From contig CABYSX010000003.1 of assembly GCA_902521795.1 (NCBI GenBank), forward strand, positions 54,221 to 118,220: a DNA stretch of 64,000 nt. Direction: 5' to 3'. Positions 24,676 through 38,220 of this stretch are shown here, piece after piece; position 1 is the stretch's first letter, and each line of letters opens with the position of its first letter. The notes under the pieces were generated by a model that saw nothing but the letters and a program-made list of their open reading frames with translations, searched no databases and was not told the DNA's origin. Source of the DNA: an uncultured Alphaproteobacteria bacterium. Lineage in GTDB: Bacteria; Pseudomonadota; Alphaproteobacteria; HIMB59. A program made the translations under genes and the position numbers.

Positions 24676-26748
24676 ATGGATTATTATTACCAAGTCATGC
24701 CATTAGGGCAAATTAATGAGGGTTTGACTTATAAGCTATCTTATTCCATCCAGATTGGTTCTATTGTTGAAATACCCCTTAGAAAAAAGAAATCAACTGG
24801 GGTAATTGTATCTCAAACAAATATCAAAAATCTAAAATTTAATATTAGTAAGGTTCTTTCAATAAGCAACGTGCACCAATTTGCTATTAGTGCTGAAAAT
24901 TTAGATTTCTATAAGTATGTGTCAAAACATTGTTTCATTGATTTAGGTATGATTTTGAAAATGGCAGTGCAGCGTTTTCCTGACACACAATTAAAGAATT
25001 ATTATCTTTTTAAAAATAAAATATATGAAACTCAAAAAAGTTTAATTAATAAATTAAATCTTTCTAAAAAAGATTGGCAAAAATTATCAGAAGAAAAAAA
25101 AATTTCTCAAACTACTAAAAGTTTTATTTTCGACCAAATGGCACAAAATATTTCATTAAACTTTGATCAAGAGAAAATTTTCAAATCATTTGAATTTAAC
25201 CAAAAAAATAATTTTCAAGTTCATCTAGTAGATGGTGTTACAGGCTCAGGGAAAACAGAGTTATATTTGAAAGCAGTTGAGTCAAATTTAGATAATGGTA
25301 ATCAGTCTTTAATACTATTGCCAGAAATAGCCTTAACTGAAGAGTGGTCAAAGAGATTTTTTAAATATTTTGGTTGCCGACCCTTTATATGGCATTCAAA
25401 ACAATCAAAAATTCAAAAAGCTAGAGTAATGAGATCTTTGTTATCGGGTGAGCCATGCGTTTTAGTTGGCGCTAGGTCATCTGTTTTACTTCCTTTTAAA
25501 AACTTAAAATTAATTATTTGTGATGAAGAGCATGACTCATCTTACAAACAAGAGGATGGACCAAAATATCAAGCAAGAGATATGGCTATATATAAAGCAA
25601 AATGTTCAAAAGCATTGTGTCTCTTAATTAGCGCATCTCCCTCATTAGAGAGCCTTCATAATTCTAGCCAAGATAAATTTAAAATTCATAACTTATCTAA
25701 TCAATTTCATAAAACTCAGTTACCCTTAGTGGAAATCGTTGACATGAACCAATCAAAACCTAGTTCAAAGGCTTGGATTTCAAAACAAGTATTCGATGAA
25801 ACAAATAAGATCTTAAAACAAAAAGGACAAGTATTATTTTTTCTAAATAGAAGGGGCTATGCCCCATCTAAAATATGTGCAAGTTGTCATACACCAATAC
25901 AATGCCAAAACTGTGCAGCAAATTTAGTTTATCATAAGAAAATTGATAGGCTTGTTTGTCATCATTGTACCAATTTTTTTGAACCTGATCAAATATGCAA
26001 GATGTGTTCATCTGAAAAGTTTGTGTCAATTGGAATAGGATTAGAGAGACTCCAAGAGGAAGTAGCACGTCTTTTTCCTGGATACTCAAATCAACTAATT
26101 TCTAGTGATACTTTGAAATCCAAAAAAAATAAAAAAGATATCATAGAAAATATTTATAATTTAAAGACTAATCTTTTAATAGGATCTCAAATAATTGGTA
26201 AGTCTTTTCATTTTCCAAATTTGAAATTAGTAAATATAATCGATGCAGACTCAAGCCTTTATAGTCCAGATTTTAGGGCTATGGAAAAAACCTACCAACT
26301 TTTGCAACAAGTCGCAGGAAGGTCTGGTAGAGAGGGGGATAGGGGAAAAGTTTTAATACAAACTTATAGCCCACAGCATTCAATTTACAATTCACTAAAA
26401 AACCAGAGTAGAGATCAATTCATAAAATTAGAACTCCAAAGAAGAGAAGAAAATAACCTCCCTCCCTTTTATAAAATAGCTCAGATTCAATTAATTCATC
26501 CTAACGTCTCAGCCTTAAGAGAGGTTTGCCAAGAAATTCTTGATATATCAAAAAATAGTAAACTTGATATTTTAGGTCCTGTTCCCTCATTGATTCCTTA
26601 TAAAATGAGACATTTTCATGAGAACTTCTATTTCAAGGAGAGGTCGTATCAGGCTTTAAGAAAAAAAACTGATATATTAATGACAAAAATAACGCCTAAA
26701 TACAGGCGTTTTTTGAATATTGATATTGATCCACTATCAATTGCTTGA
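24676..26748 (+). CDS. priA: Primosomal replication protein PriA
   Basis: A 690-residue superfamily 2 helicase that reloads the replisome at stalled forks. It has the N-terminal DNA-binding domain, Walker A DGVTGSGKTEL near residue 190, DEEHD (Walker B), the inserted zinc-binding region with CASC, CQNC, CHHC and CKMC pairs (about residues 400-450) and helicase motifs to QVAGRSGREGDRG. A terminator-like hairpin is embedded in its last codons (26691-26714). Confidence 0.96.
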   Translation: MDYYYQVMPLGQINEGLTYKLSYSIQIGSIVEIPLRKKKSTGVIVSQTNIKNLKFNISKVLSISNVHQFAISAENLDFYKYVSKHCFIDLGMILKMAVQRFPDTQLKNYYLFKNKIYETQKSLINKLNLSKKDWQKLSEEKKISQTTKSFIFDQMAQNISLNFDQEKIFKSFEFNQKNNFQVHLVDGVTGSGKTELYLKAVESNLDNGNQSLILLPEIALTEEWSKRFFKYFGCRPFIWHSKQSKIQKARVMRSLLSGEPCVLVGARSSVLLPFKNLKLIICDEEHDSSYKQEDGPKYQARDMAIYKAKCSKALCLLISASPSLESLHNSSQDKFKIHNLSNQFHKTQLPLVEIVDMNQSKPSSKAWISKQVFDETNKILKQKGQVLFFLNRRGYAPSKICASCHTPIQCQNCAANLVYHKKIDRLVCHHCTNFFEPDQICKMCSSEKFVSIGIGLERLQEEVARLFPGYSNQLISSDTLKSKKNKKDIIENIYNLKTNLLIGSQIIGKSFHFPNLKLVNIIDADSSLYSPDFRAMEKTYQLLQQVAGRSGREGDRGKVLIQTYSPQHSIYNSLKNQSRDQFIKLELQRREENNLPPFYKIAQIQLIHPNVSALREVCQEILDISKNSKLDILGPVPSLIPYKMRHFHENFYFKERSYQALRKKTDILMTKITPKYRRFLNIDIDPLSIA
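26691..26714 (+). terminator. Terminator-like hairpin inside the priA coding end
   Basis: AACGCCT (26691-26697), loop AAATAC, AGGCGTT (26704-26710), leading into six T (26709-26714). The seven-pair stem plus T run has the form of an intrinsic terminator, but it lies about 35 bases before the priA stop codon. It could reduce read-through into the atp operon. Confidence 0.55.
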
Positions 26749-26813
26749 TGCGTCATTTGTATGATGCCCGTAAGGCTAGTGATGTGATAAAAAATCTTGG
26801 TTAACTACACAAA

Positions 26814-31208
<4,395 letters not shown>

Positions 31209-31210
31209 AT

Positions 31211-31576
31211 ATGATTAATTTGAAGGTCGTATCTCCTCAAAAAGTCATTTTTGAAAAAGAAGTTGAAATGGCAGTATTGCCAGGTGCGGAGGGTGATTTT
31301 GCTGCAATGCCCAACCATTCTCCGTTCATCAGCTCTCTTCGACCAGGTCAAATGGTAATTATGTCTGCAAACAAAGTAGATGAGAGTTTCTTTGTTTCTG
31401 GCGGTTTAGTAATGCTGAAAGAAAAAGTTTGTGAAGTCTTAGTTGATCAAATCGAGTCACTATCTGACGTCAATAGTTCTAACTACCAACAATCCAAAAC
31501 CTTCCAAGAACTAGAGGGGAATGAAACTGCTCTTGGTACTTTTGAGCAGGTAGTAAACAACCCTCCTTATAAATAG
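31211..31576 (+). CDS. atpC: ATP synthase F1 subunit epsilon
   Basis: A 121-residue subunit that binds gamma and limits wasteful ATP hydrolysis. The N-terminal beta-sandwich is complete (LKVVSPQKVIFEKEVEMAVLPG, then EGDFAAMPNHSPF). The C-terminal helical part is short compared with the usual 130-140 residues, so the inhibitory helix pair may be reduced. It is last in the operon, and its end overlaps convergent rppH by ten bases. Confidence 0.95.
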   Translation: MINLKVVSPQKVIFEKEVEMAVLPGAEGDFAAMPNHSPFISSLRPGQMVIMSANKVDESFFVSGGLVMLKEKVCEVLVDQIESLSDVNSSNYQQSKTFQELEGNETALGTFEQVVNNPPYK

Positions 31577-32040
31577 TCTTTAAATTCTATTAATAATTTT
31601 TCGTAAATAGCCTTTTTAAAAGGAACGATATTGGGTACAAGAAAATTTTGTTTAACCCACTTGTAGTCGGAGAATTCAGGGTGAGCTGTATGAATGTTTA
31701 TATCTTTCTCACTTCCTTTGAACTCATATAAAAACCATTTCTGGCGTTGACCCTTGTATTTACCTTTCCATAGAGTTTTTGATAAATCTTTAGGTAAAGA
31801 ATAGTAATACCATTCTTTACTTTGAGAGATTAATTTAACTTTACTCTTTTTTATTCCAACCTCTTCTTCCATTTCTCTTAGGGCTGCAACTTCAGATTTT
31901 TCTTTTGAGTCTATCCCCCCTTGAGGCATTTGCCAAAATTCGGAGGGATGATCAATTCTTTTGCCAACAAAGATTTCTTTATGATAATTTAAAATCATCA
32001 TACCAACATTTGGGCGATAATCCTTAGGATTGATTTTCAT
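31567..32040 (-). CDS. rppH: RNA pyrophosphohydrolase RppH (Nudix)
   Basis: Removes pyrophosphate from mRNA 5' ends to start decay, or acts as a related dinucleoside polyphosphatase. The 157-residue protein has the opening YRPNVGMMILN, the pre-box FWQMPQGGID and the Nudix box running from GGIDSKEKSEV through LREMEEEVG. It follows ctpA directly, overlapping by one base. Confidence 0.93.
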   Translation of the reverse strand: MKINPKDYRPNVGMMILNYHKEIFVGKRIDHPSEFWQMPQGGIDSKEKSEVAALREMEEEVGIKKSKVKLISQSKEWYYYSLPKDLSKTLWKGKYKGQRQKWFLYEFKGSEKDINIHTAHPEFSDYKWVKQNFLVPNIVPFKKAIYEKLLIEFKDYL

Positions 32041-33266
32041 TAATTTAAAACGGCAATTGTTTTCACTGCATCTACGGCACGAGACAGTTGATAATCTTTT
32101 TCAAGAATTTCACTTGGTGAGATTTCCTCTTCACTTTCTTCATTGGTTTCGTTATCTAAAGCTTCACGGTAATCTGACTCTCTAAATGTAAAATTATTAT
32201 CAATAACATTAAGCTCGGCTCTCGGAACCACAACATCTGGTTCGATGCCTATTGCTTGTATAGAGTCCCCACTTGGGGTGTAATATTTGGCTATGGTCAG
32301 TCTGATAGCGCCACTGTCAATTGGAATTATAGTTTGAACAGATCCTTTCCCAAATGATTTGATACCCATTATAACTGCTCTATCATGATCTTGTAATGCA
32401 CCTGCAACAATTTCAGACGCCGACGCAGAACCTTCATTAATCAATATTATCAGGGGTTTCCCATTAATAAGATCTCCTTTTTTAGCTGAGTAAACTTGGA
32501 CATCTTTTTTCTCCCTGCCTCTGATTGAAACGATTTCTCCTTGTTCAAGAAATATATCTGTCACAGAAACAGACTCGTTCAATAGTCCTCCAGGATTATT
32601 TCTTAAATCCAAAACATAACCAATTGGAGGGTTATCACTCTCTTCAAGTTCTTTGATACTTTTTTTTAATCCACTTGTTGTCTGTTCGTTAAATTGAATT
32701 ATTCTGATATATCCCACATCATTAATAAGACGATGTTTCACAGATGCAACTTTAATGATATCTCTTTTAATGTTTACATCGAATGGTTCCTCGCTAGATC
32801 TAAAAATTGTCAAAACTATAGTTGTTCCGGGTTCGCCTTTCATAATGTCGATTGCCTCTTTTAAAGTCATATCAACAACCGATGTACCATCTAAGTGCGT
32901 AATATAATCTCCAGCTAAAATTCCAGCATTGTAGGCGGGTGTGTCGTCAATTGGAGATACTACTTTTATAAAACCTTTATCAGTTGTAATTTCTATACCC
33001 AGTCCTCCAAAGGCACCTGAAGTGTCCATTTGCATCTCTTTATAAATCTCTTCACTCATAAAGCTTGAATGCGGGTCTAAGGCCTGAAGCATTCCATTCA
33101 AAGCCTTCTCTATTAACTCTTTATCAGTTACTTCTTCAACATATTGATTTTTAACTCGATTATATACCTCGTTAAAAATACTGAGTTGTTTATATGTTTC
33201 TTTTGTGTCAGATAAACTGACATTTGTATTAAAAACTAAAATGAGGATAAGAATAATTCTTTGCAT
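32040..33266 (-). CDS. ctpA: Carboxy-terminal processing protease CtpA (S41)
   Basis: A periplasmic serine protease that trims C-termini of exported proteins. I start at ATG 33266, giving the signal peptide MQRIILILILVFNTNVSLSD; an upstream ATG at 33350 would bury it. The order is a dimer segment, PDZ domain (FGGLGIEITTDKGFIKVVSP), then the protease core with the Ser in EGSASASEIVAGAL and the Lys in MGIKSFGKGSVQ. It lies ten bases after rsfS. Peptidase M23/EnvC-like partners often found beside it are absent. Confidence 0.93.
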   Translation of the reverse strand: MQRIILILILVFNTNVSLSDTKETYKQLSIFNEVYNRVKNQYVEEVTDKELIEKALNGMLQALDPHSSFMSEEIYKEMQMDTSGAFGGLGIEITTDKGFIKVVSPIDDTPAYNAGILAGDYITHLDGTSVVDMTLKEAIDIMKGEPGTTIVLTIFRSSEEPFDVNIKRDIIKVASVKHRLINDVGYIRIIQFNEQTTSGLKKSIKELEESDNPPIGYVLDLRNNPGGLLNESVSVTDIFLEQGEIVSIRGREKKDVQVYSAKKGDLINGKPLIILINEGSASASEIVAGALQDHDRAVIMGIKSFGKGSVQTIIPIDSGAIRLTIAKYYTPSGDSIQAIGIEPDVVVPRAELNVIDNNFTFRESDYREALDNETNEESEEEISPSEILEKDYQLSRAVDAVKTIAVLN

Positions 33267-33276
33267 AGGTGACTTT

Positions 33277-33645
33277 TTAAGAAGCTGTGTTAATGCTATT
33301 AAAGTCTTCGGACCATAATTTTTCCAAATCATAGATTTCACGTACTTCATTTCTAAAAATATGCACTAAAACGTGCCCCGCATCAATGACCGTCCAGTCG
33401 CAAAGGGGCTTTCCCTCAGGTTTGTTGCAATAAAGTTTATGTTTTTTAAGGTCTCGGTAAACTTTATCTGAAACTGAGTCCACATGCTTGTTTGACCGTC
33501 CAGATGCAACAACCATAAATTCTGCAAACTCTGCTTTACCTTTAAGAGAAATAACTGAGATATTTTCTGCCTTATTGTCTTCAAGACAATTAACTATCGC
33601 TTTTACTGAGATATCTTTATCGTGATTAGGAATTTCGTAACTCAC
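33277..33645 (-). CDS. rsfS: Ribosomal silencing factor RsfS
   Basis: Binds L14 and blocks joining of subunits when nutrients are scarce. The 122-residue protein shows the family pattern VVASGRSNKHVDSVSDKV, GKPLCDWTVIDAGHVLVHIF and REIYDLEKLW. It overlaps the end of nadD by 20 bases, as is typical for the nadD-rsfS pair. Confidence 0.95.
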   Translation of the reverse strand: MSYEIPNHDKDISVKAIVNCLEDNKAENISVISLKGKAEFAEFMVVASGRSNKHVDSVSDKVYRDLKKHKLYCNKPEGKPLCDWTVIDAGHVLVHIFRNEVREIYDLEKLWSEDFNSINTAS

Positions 33646-34183
33646 TTGATGATATTTCTACTCCTGAAACGTTAAGGATATGTGAACAGGGAGTAGAATT
33701 ATTGATAAATGTTTCTAAATTAGGCATAAATAAATGGGGAAATTGTTTTTGGACTGTTGAATTTTCAATAAATTCATCATATCTCGGTCTATAAATAACG
33801 CAAATACTAATATTTTTTAATATCCATTCGTATTCTTTCCATTTATGAAAATGACCAAGCTGATCAAGTCCCATTATTAAATAAAAAGAGTTAAGGTCAC
33901 ATTTCGTGCTAATCTTTTGAAGTACATCGAACGTGCATTTCATTTGATAGCGATGTTCAAAATCTGATACTTTGACTAAAGGCTCATTGATTTGAGAGCG
34001 AATATTCGATAATTGAGATTTTATTGGTTTGGAGTTTTGGTTTGACTTAAGGGGGTTTTGATAAGTAGGAAGGACTATCAGTTTTTGAAGATTTAAATTT
34101 GCAATAGAACTTTTTATTACATGAAGATGACCTTCGTGAAAGGGATTAAAAAATCCACCATACAATCCAATCTTCTTAGTCAT
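33626..34183 (-). CDS. nadD: Nicotinate-mononucleotide adenylyltransferase NadD
   Basis: Adenylates nicotinate mononucleotide in NAD synthesis. The 185-residue nucleotidyltransferase has GGFFNPFHEGHLHV with the HxGH motif and, at the C-terminus, GVEISSSELRNS in place of the usual SSTxIR. The start overlaps the unknown upstream gene by eight bases. Confidence 0.93.
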   Translation of the reverse strand: MTKKIGLYGGFFNPFHEGHLHVIKSSIANLNLQKLIVLPTYQNPLKSNQNSKPIKSQLSNIRSQINEPLVKVSDFEHRYQMKCTFDVLQKISTKCDLNSFYLIMGLDQLGHFHKWKEYEWILKNISICVIYRPRYDEFIENSTVQKQFPHLFMPNLETFINNSTPCSHILNVSGVEISSSELRNS

Positions 34184-34589
34184 TTATTCCCATCAAAATT
34201 TTTTTAGAGACACCATTTTCTTCAAGAAATTTGAATAAGATGTCGATAAACTGTAATTGTAACTTTGAATTAGTATGAAACAAAATTGGCACCCTTTGTT
34301 TAAAAAAATAAAATAACGAAATGATAAAGTGAAGATCATTTTCTTCCTCTAGATAAATAACACCTCTACTAATTAAACGTTCTTTATTATATTTAAAGAA
34401 GAGATTATTAAAGGGTTCACTGGTAAGAGTCACTTTATTGATTTCATTTAATTCCTCCTCATTAAAAATTTTTAAATTTTCTATTTCATAAATCGACGAT
34501 TTAATAATATGAGTAATATCCTCTTTTTTTAAAGAGCCAAGATAATCAATCTGAGATTTTAATTCTTGTAAATTTTGACGAAATTCCAT
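34176..34589 (-). CDS. Unknown protein between proA and nadD, possibly a shortened ALDH-like domain
   Basis: A 137-residue protein with no clear family. A helical first half is followed by RGVIYLEEENDLHFIISL, then VPILFHTNSKLQLQFID and ILFKFLEENGVSKKIL. Set beside ProA, this order (GVIGIIYESRPN, SGNVSILRGGSE, LYECIQEAL) shows the same rhythm of strand, glycine and helix, so it may be a decayed copy of the aldehyde-dehydrogenase cofactor domain. No catalytic Cys is present. It abuts proA (one-base overlap) and overlaps nadD. Confidence 0.7.
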   Translation of the reverse strand: MEFRQNLQELKSQIDYLGSLKKEDITHIIKSSIYEIENLKIFNEEELNEINKVTLTSEPFNNLFFKYNKERLISRGVIYLEEENDLHFIISLFYFFKQRVPILFHTNSKLQLQFIDILFKFLEENGVSKKILMGIND

Positions 34590-35842
34590 TAAGGCCGGGT
34601 GGTGTGATTGCCTGTTACTTGATATTTAAAAGTTGTTAAATGCTTTGCACCGACAGGTCCTCTGACATGGAGTTTATCAGTGGATATACCAATCTCTGCT
34701 CCAAATCCAAATTCACCGCCATCAGCAAATTGAGTTGAGGCATTGTTCATCAGAATGGCACTTTTACAATTTTGAAAAAAATACTGAATGGACTCTTGAT
34801 TGTTACTCAAGCAACTCTCTGTATGACCACTAGAGTATTTATTAATATGTTCGACAGATTCCTCAACATTATCAACTATTTTAACAGTTATTTTCTTATC
34901 TAAATATTCTGTAGACCAATCATCTTCTGTAGCAGCACGGTCAATTGAGTACATCTCTTTGAGTCGTGTACATCCTATGATTTCACATCCTTGCGACCTT
35001 AAGTTATCTAAGACATGCGAAATATTCTCTGCTGAATTACCAGAATGTATGAGTAACGTTTCTGTTGCTCCACAAATCTCAGGCCTTCTCAGTTTAGCAT
35101 TTGCAACTACTTCAGCAGCTTTCTCTTTGTCATATCCGATATCCCAAAAAGTATGGCATAAACCCTCTAAATGTTTAATTGTCGGAACACGAGAATTCTG
35201 AGAGATTGTTTCGATTAAAGATTTTCCTCCTCGAGGAATGATGACATCAATGTCTCCCTCAGCTTTTAATAGTTCTTCAACAAAACTACGATCCGTGTTT
35301 TGAATGAAACAGACAAGATAAGGATCAAATTGCAAATCTTTTAAAGCTTCTTGAATACATTCATAAAGTTTTTTATTAGTTTCAATACATTCAGAACCCC
35401 CTCTTAGAATAGAAACATTTCCAGATCTAAGACAAAGACATGCAGCGTCTATTGTGACATTAGGTCGAGACTCATAAATAATTCCAATCACACCAATAGC
35501 AACAGAGACTTTTGTAAATTGTAATCCATTTGAGGGATTGGTCCAATTTTCTAAAGTTTGATTGAGGGGATCTTCCATTTGAGCTATTTTCTCCACATCA
35601 CGTGATAGCTGATCTATTTTCTTGGAAGTCAGCACTAGTCTATTGATCATCGGTGCAGAAATATTATTTGACTTAGCTCTATCGATGTCAATTCGATTAG
35701 CATCTAAAATCCCATCCTTTTTAGATAAAAGGAAACCACTAATATTCATTAAGATTCTACTTCTATCCTCAGCAGAGAGTTTGGACATAGCACTCGAAGC
35801 TTTTTTAGAGTGATTTAAAATTTCTTTGAAATAATCACTCAT
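34589..35842 (-). CDS. proA: Glutamate-5-semialdehyde dehydrogenase ProA
   Basis: Reduces glutamyl-5-phosphate to the semialdehyde in proline synthesis. The 417-residue enzyme has GVIGIIYESRPNVTIDAA, the cofactor-binding SGNVSILRGGSE, and RRPEICGATETLLIH with the catalytic Cys. The C-terminal FGFGAEIGISTDKLHVRGP is standard. It overlaps proB by four bases. Confidence 0.96.
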   Translation of the reverse strand: MSDYFKEILNHSKKASSAMSKLSAEDRSRILMNISGFLLSKKDGILDANRIDIDRAKSNNISAPMINRLVLTSKKIDQLSRDVEKIAQMEDPLNQTLENWTNPSNGLQFTKVSVAIGVIGIIYESRPNVTIDAACLCLRSGNVSILRGGSECIETNKKLYECIQEALKDLQFDPYLVCFIQNTDRSFVEELLKAEGDIDVIIPRGGKSLIETISQNSRVPTIKHLEGLCHTFWDIGYDKEKAAEVVANAKLRRPEICGATETLLIHSGNSAENISHVLDNLRSQGCEIIGCTRLKEMYSIDRAATEDDWSTEYLDKKITVKIVDNVEESVEHINKYSSGHTESCLSNNQESIQYFFQNCKSAILMNNASTQFADGGEFGFGAEIGISTDKLHVRGPVGAKHLTTFKYQVTGNHTTRP

Positions 35843-36957
35843 CTTGAGTTCACCAAGTTATCTTTATGCACAATCTCATCTTCACGAACAAAACCCAGAA
35901 TTTTGCTGAATTCTTTTGATTTTCTCCCTTTAATCTTATCCATTTCCTTAAAATCGTAATTAATCATACCTCTGGCCAATTCTTTTTTATTGTAATGGAT
36001 CGAAACAGTATCGCCACGATAAAACTTTCCATCAATAGATTTCACACCGATTGCTAATAGACTTGAATTCTTCTTCAGTGCTTTTGAGGCACCTTCATCA
36101 ATATGAACAATAGCTTTTTGAATTGGTCTATTCCAAATCCATTGCTGCCGACTTGTGAGAATATTTTTAGAAGGATGAAACCATGTTGAGGATGTTGGAT
36201 GAATGTTACCTAGTGGATTATTGACTAGTCCATTTGATATTATCATAGTGGATCCAGACTGAATACAAAGCTTAGCAGCATTTACTTTTGCTAACATTCC
36301 ACCAGAACCAAATTCACTCAAATCTTTATCTATGTATTTTTCTATTTCTTGATTCACTTCTTCAACAGATGTAATCAACTTAGCATCTGTTGATTTTTTT
36401 GGATTGGCTGTATAGAGCCCATTCACGTCAGATAATAAAATTAATAATTCAGCAGATAGTGCATTCGCAATCATTGCTGAAAGTTTATCATTGTCACCAA
36501 ATCGAATTTCTTCTGTTGAGGTAGTGTCGTTCTCATTAATAATTGGAACAACATTTAAATCCAGTAAAGAGTAAATTGTATTTCGTATGTTGAGATATTT
36601 TCTTCTTTCATTTAAATCTTCAGCTGTGATTAGTATCTGTGAACTTTGAATATTGAATTTAGCAAAAGCTTTTTGCCATTGCTGTGAGAGTTGTATTTGA
36701 CCTATAGATGCCGCAGCTTGCTTTTCATGCAAATTAGTTAACTTTTTTTTGGAGAGAATATTTCTACCAAGAGCGATGGCACCAGAAGAGACGATAATAA
36801 TTTTAGATCCTTTTTTTTGGAGTTTCTGAACATCCTCAATTAAGGAGGTGAGCCATTTTTTTCTGAGCACATGCTTTTCATTAACTAAAATATTAGAGCC
36901 AACTTTGATGACAATAACTTTTGATTTTTTGGCTAATTCTGTGAATTTTTTATTCAT
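35839..36957 (-). CDS. proB: Glutamate 5-kinase ProB
   Basis: Phosphorylates glutamate, the regulated first step of proline synthesis. The 372-residue protein has the amino-acid kinase domain (VIKVGSNIL, VSSGAIALGR, NENDTTSTEEIRFGDND, GSGGMLAKVNAAKLC) and a C-terminal PUA domain from about residue 285 (KKNSSLLAIGVKSIDGKF). Its start overlaps the obgE stop by eight bases. Confidence 0.96.
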   Translation of the reverse strand: MNKKFTELAKKSKVIVIKVGSNILVNEKHVLRKKWLTSLIEDVQKLQKKGSKIIIVSSGAIALGRNILSKKKLTNLHEKQAAASIGQIQLSQQWQKAFAKFNIQSSQILITAEDLNERRKYLNIRNTIYSLLDLNVVPIINENDTTSTEEIRFGDNDKLSAMIANALSAELLILLSDVNGLYTANPKKSTDAKLITSVEEVNQEIEKYIDKDLSEFGSGGMLAKVNAAKLCIQSGSTMIISNGLVNNPLGNIHPTSSTWFHPSKNILTSRQQWIWNRPIQKAIVHIDEGASKALKKNSSLLAIGVKSIDGKFYRGDTVSIHYNKKELARGMINYDFKEMDKIKGRKSKEFSKILGFVREDEIVHKDNLVNSR

Positions 36958-37939
36958 CTTGTAAGTATTCTAAACATAAATTTGTTAATTGATCGAGTTG
37001 ATATCCCGTAGCAGCAGAAATTAATTTTACCTCTTGCTTTAAAGATGACTCAAATTCCTTTTGAATTTCTGCAACCCTTTGCTTATCAGCAATTTCTATC
37101 TTGTTTAGTGCAATAATCTCTTTTTTTTGTTCTATTTTAGCACCATAATTTAAAAGCTCTTGACGAATGATTTTATAATTATGAAAAGGTTTATCTTCAG
37201 TGATATCTACTACATGAATTAAGATTTTACATCTTTCCACATGAGATAAAAAATCATGACCAAGACCTTTTCCATCACTTGCATGTTCTATAAGCCCCGG
37301 AATATCAGCTAATACAAATTCCAGATCTTCTTTTTGAACCATCCCGATATGTGGATGAAGAGTGGTAAACGCGTAATCAGCAACTTTTGATTTTGCATTT
37401 GTCACAAAATTTAAAATGGAGGATTTGCCAGCATTTGGCATACCTACTAAACCCACATCAGCTAATATTTTTAACTTTAATCGAATAGTTGACTCTTGTC
37501 CTTTTTCTCCTTGTTGAAATTTACGAGGAGCTCTATTAGTAGAGCTTTTAAAGTGAGCGTTACCTTTTCCACCCTGGCCACCTCTTAAGAAATGATAAGT
37601 TTCATCGTCTTTTAAAATTTCATGAATTTTAATACTCATATCTTCAGTATAAATTTCCGTGCCACAAGGAACATCTAAGATGAGATCTTTTCCACTTGCC
37701 CCTGTTTTTAATTGACCAGCGCCACCCGTACCATTTTGAGCATTATGATGTTGGTTAAAACGATATCGTTGTAAGGTGTTAATCCCTTTGTTTCCTCGAA
37801 AAATTACATCTCCACCTTTACCACCATTGCCACCATTGGGCCCTCCATACTCTACAAATTTTTCTCGACGAAAACTTAGAGCCCCATGGCCACCATTTCC
37901 CGATTTAATATAAATTTTTGCTTTATCAATAAATGCCAT
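36950..37939 (-). CDS. obgE: GTPase Obg/CgtA
   Basis: A ribosome-associated GTPase linked to 50S assembly and stress. The 329-residue protein has the glycine-rich Obg fold (residues 1-158, GGNGGKGGDVIFRG) and a G domain with GMPNAGKSS, ADIPGLIEHA and NKIE. The optional C-terminal OCT domain is absent. It follows rpmA in the classic rplU-rpmA-obgE order. Confidence 0.96.
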   Translation of the reverse strand: MAFIDKAKIYIKSGNGGHGALSFRREKFVEYGGPNGGNGGKGGDVIFRGNKGINTLQRYRFNQHHNAQNGTGGAGQLKTGASGKDLILDVPCGTEIYTEDMSIKIHEILKDDETYHFLRGGQGGKGNAHFKSSTNRAPRKFQQGEKGQESTIRLKLKILADVGLVGMPNAGKSSILNFVTNAKSKVADYAFTTLHPHIGMVQKEDLEFVLADIPGLIEHASDGKGLGHDFLSHVERCKILIHVVDITEDKPFHNYKIIRQELLNYGAKIEQKKEIIALNKIEIADKQRVAEIQKEFESSLKQEVKLISAATGYQLDQLTNLCLEYLQDE

Positions 37940-37970
37940 AACAGTTTAATTTGAAGTTTTTTTAGTGGGA

Positions 37971-38216
37971 TTAGTTAACGCAAACAAACTGTCTGTTACG
38001 TGATTTTTTGAACAGAACTTTGCCTTCGACTAAGGAGAAAAGAGTGTGGTCTTTTCCAATCCCAACATTTTCGCCCGGGTAAAATTTAGTACCACGCTGA
38101 CGAACAATAATATTTCCAGGAATTACGTGCTCTCCACCAAACTTTTTAACTCCAAGCCTTCTACCAGCCGAGTCTCTTCCGTTTTTGGAACTTCCACCTG
38201 CTTTTTTTGTTGCCAT
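37971..38216 (-). CDS. rpmA: 50S ribosomal protein L27
   Basis: An 81-residue basic protein whose N-terminus reaches the peptidyl-transferase centre. It begins [20 protein letters not shown] and keeps [21 protein letters not shown]. Four bases separate it from rplU. Confidence 0.97.
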   Translation of the reverse strand: MATKKAGGSSKNGRDSAGRRLGVKKFGGEHVIPGNIIVRQRGTKFYPGENVGIGKDHTLFSLVEGKVLFKKSRNRQFVCVN

Positions 38217-38220
38217 AGTT

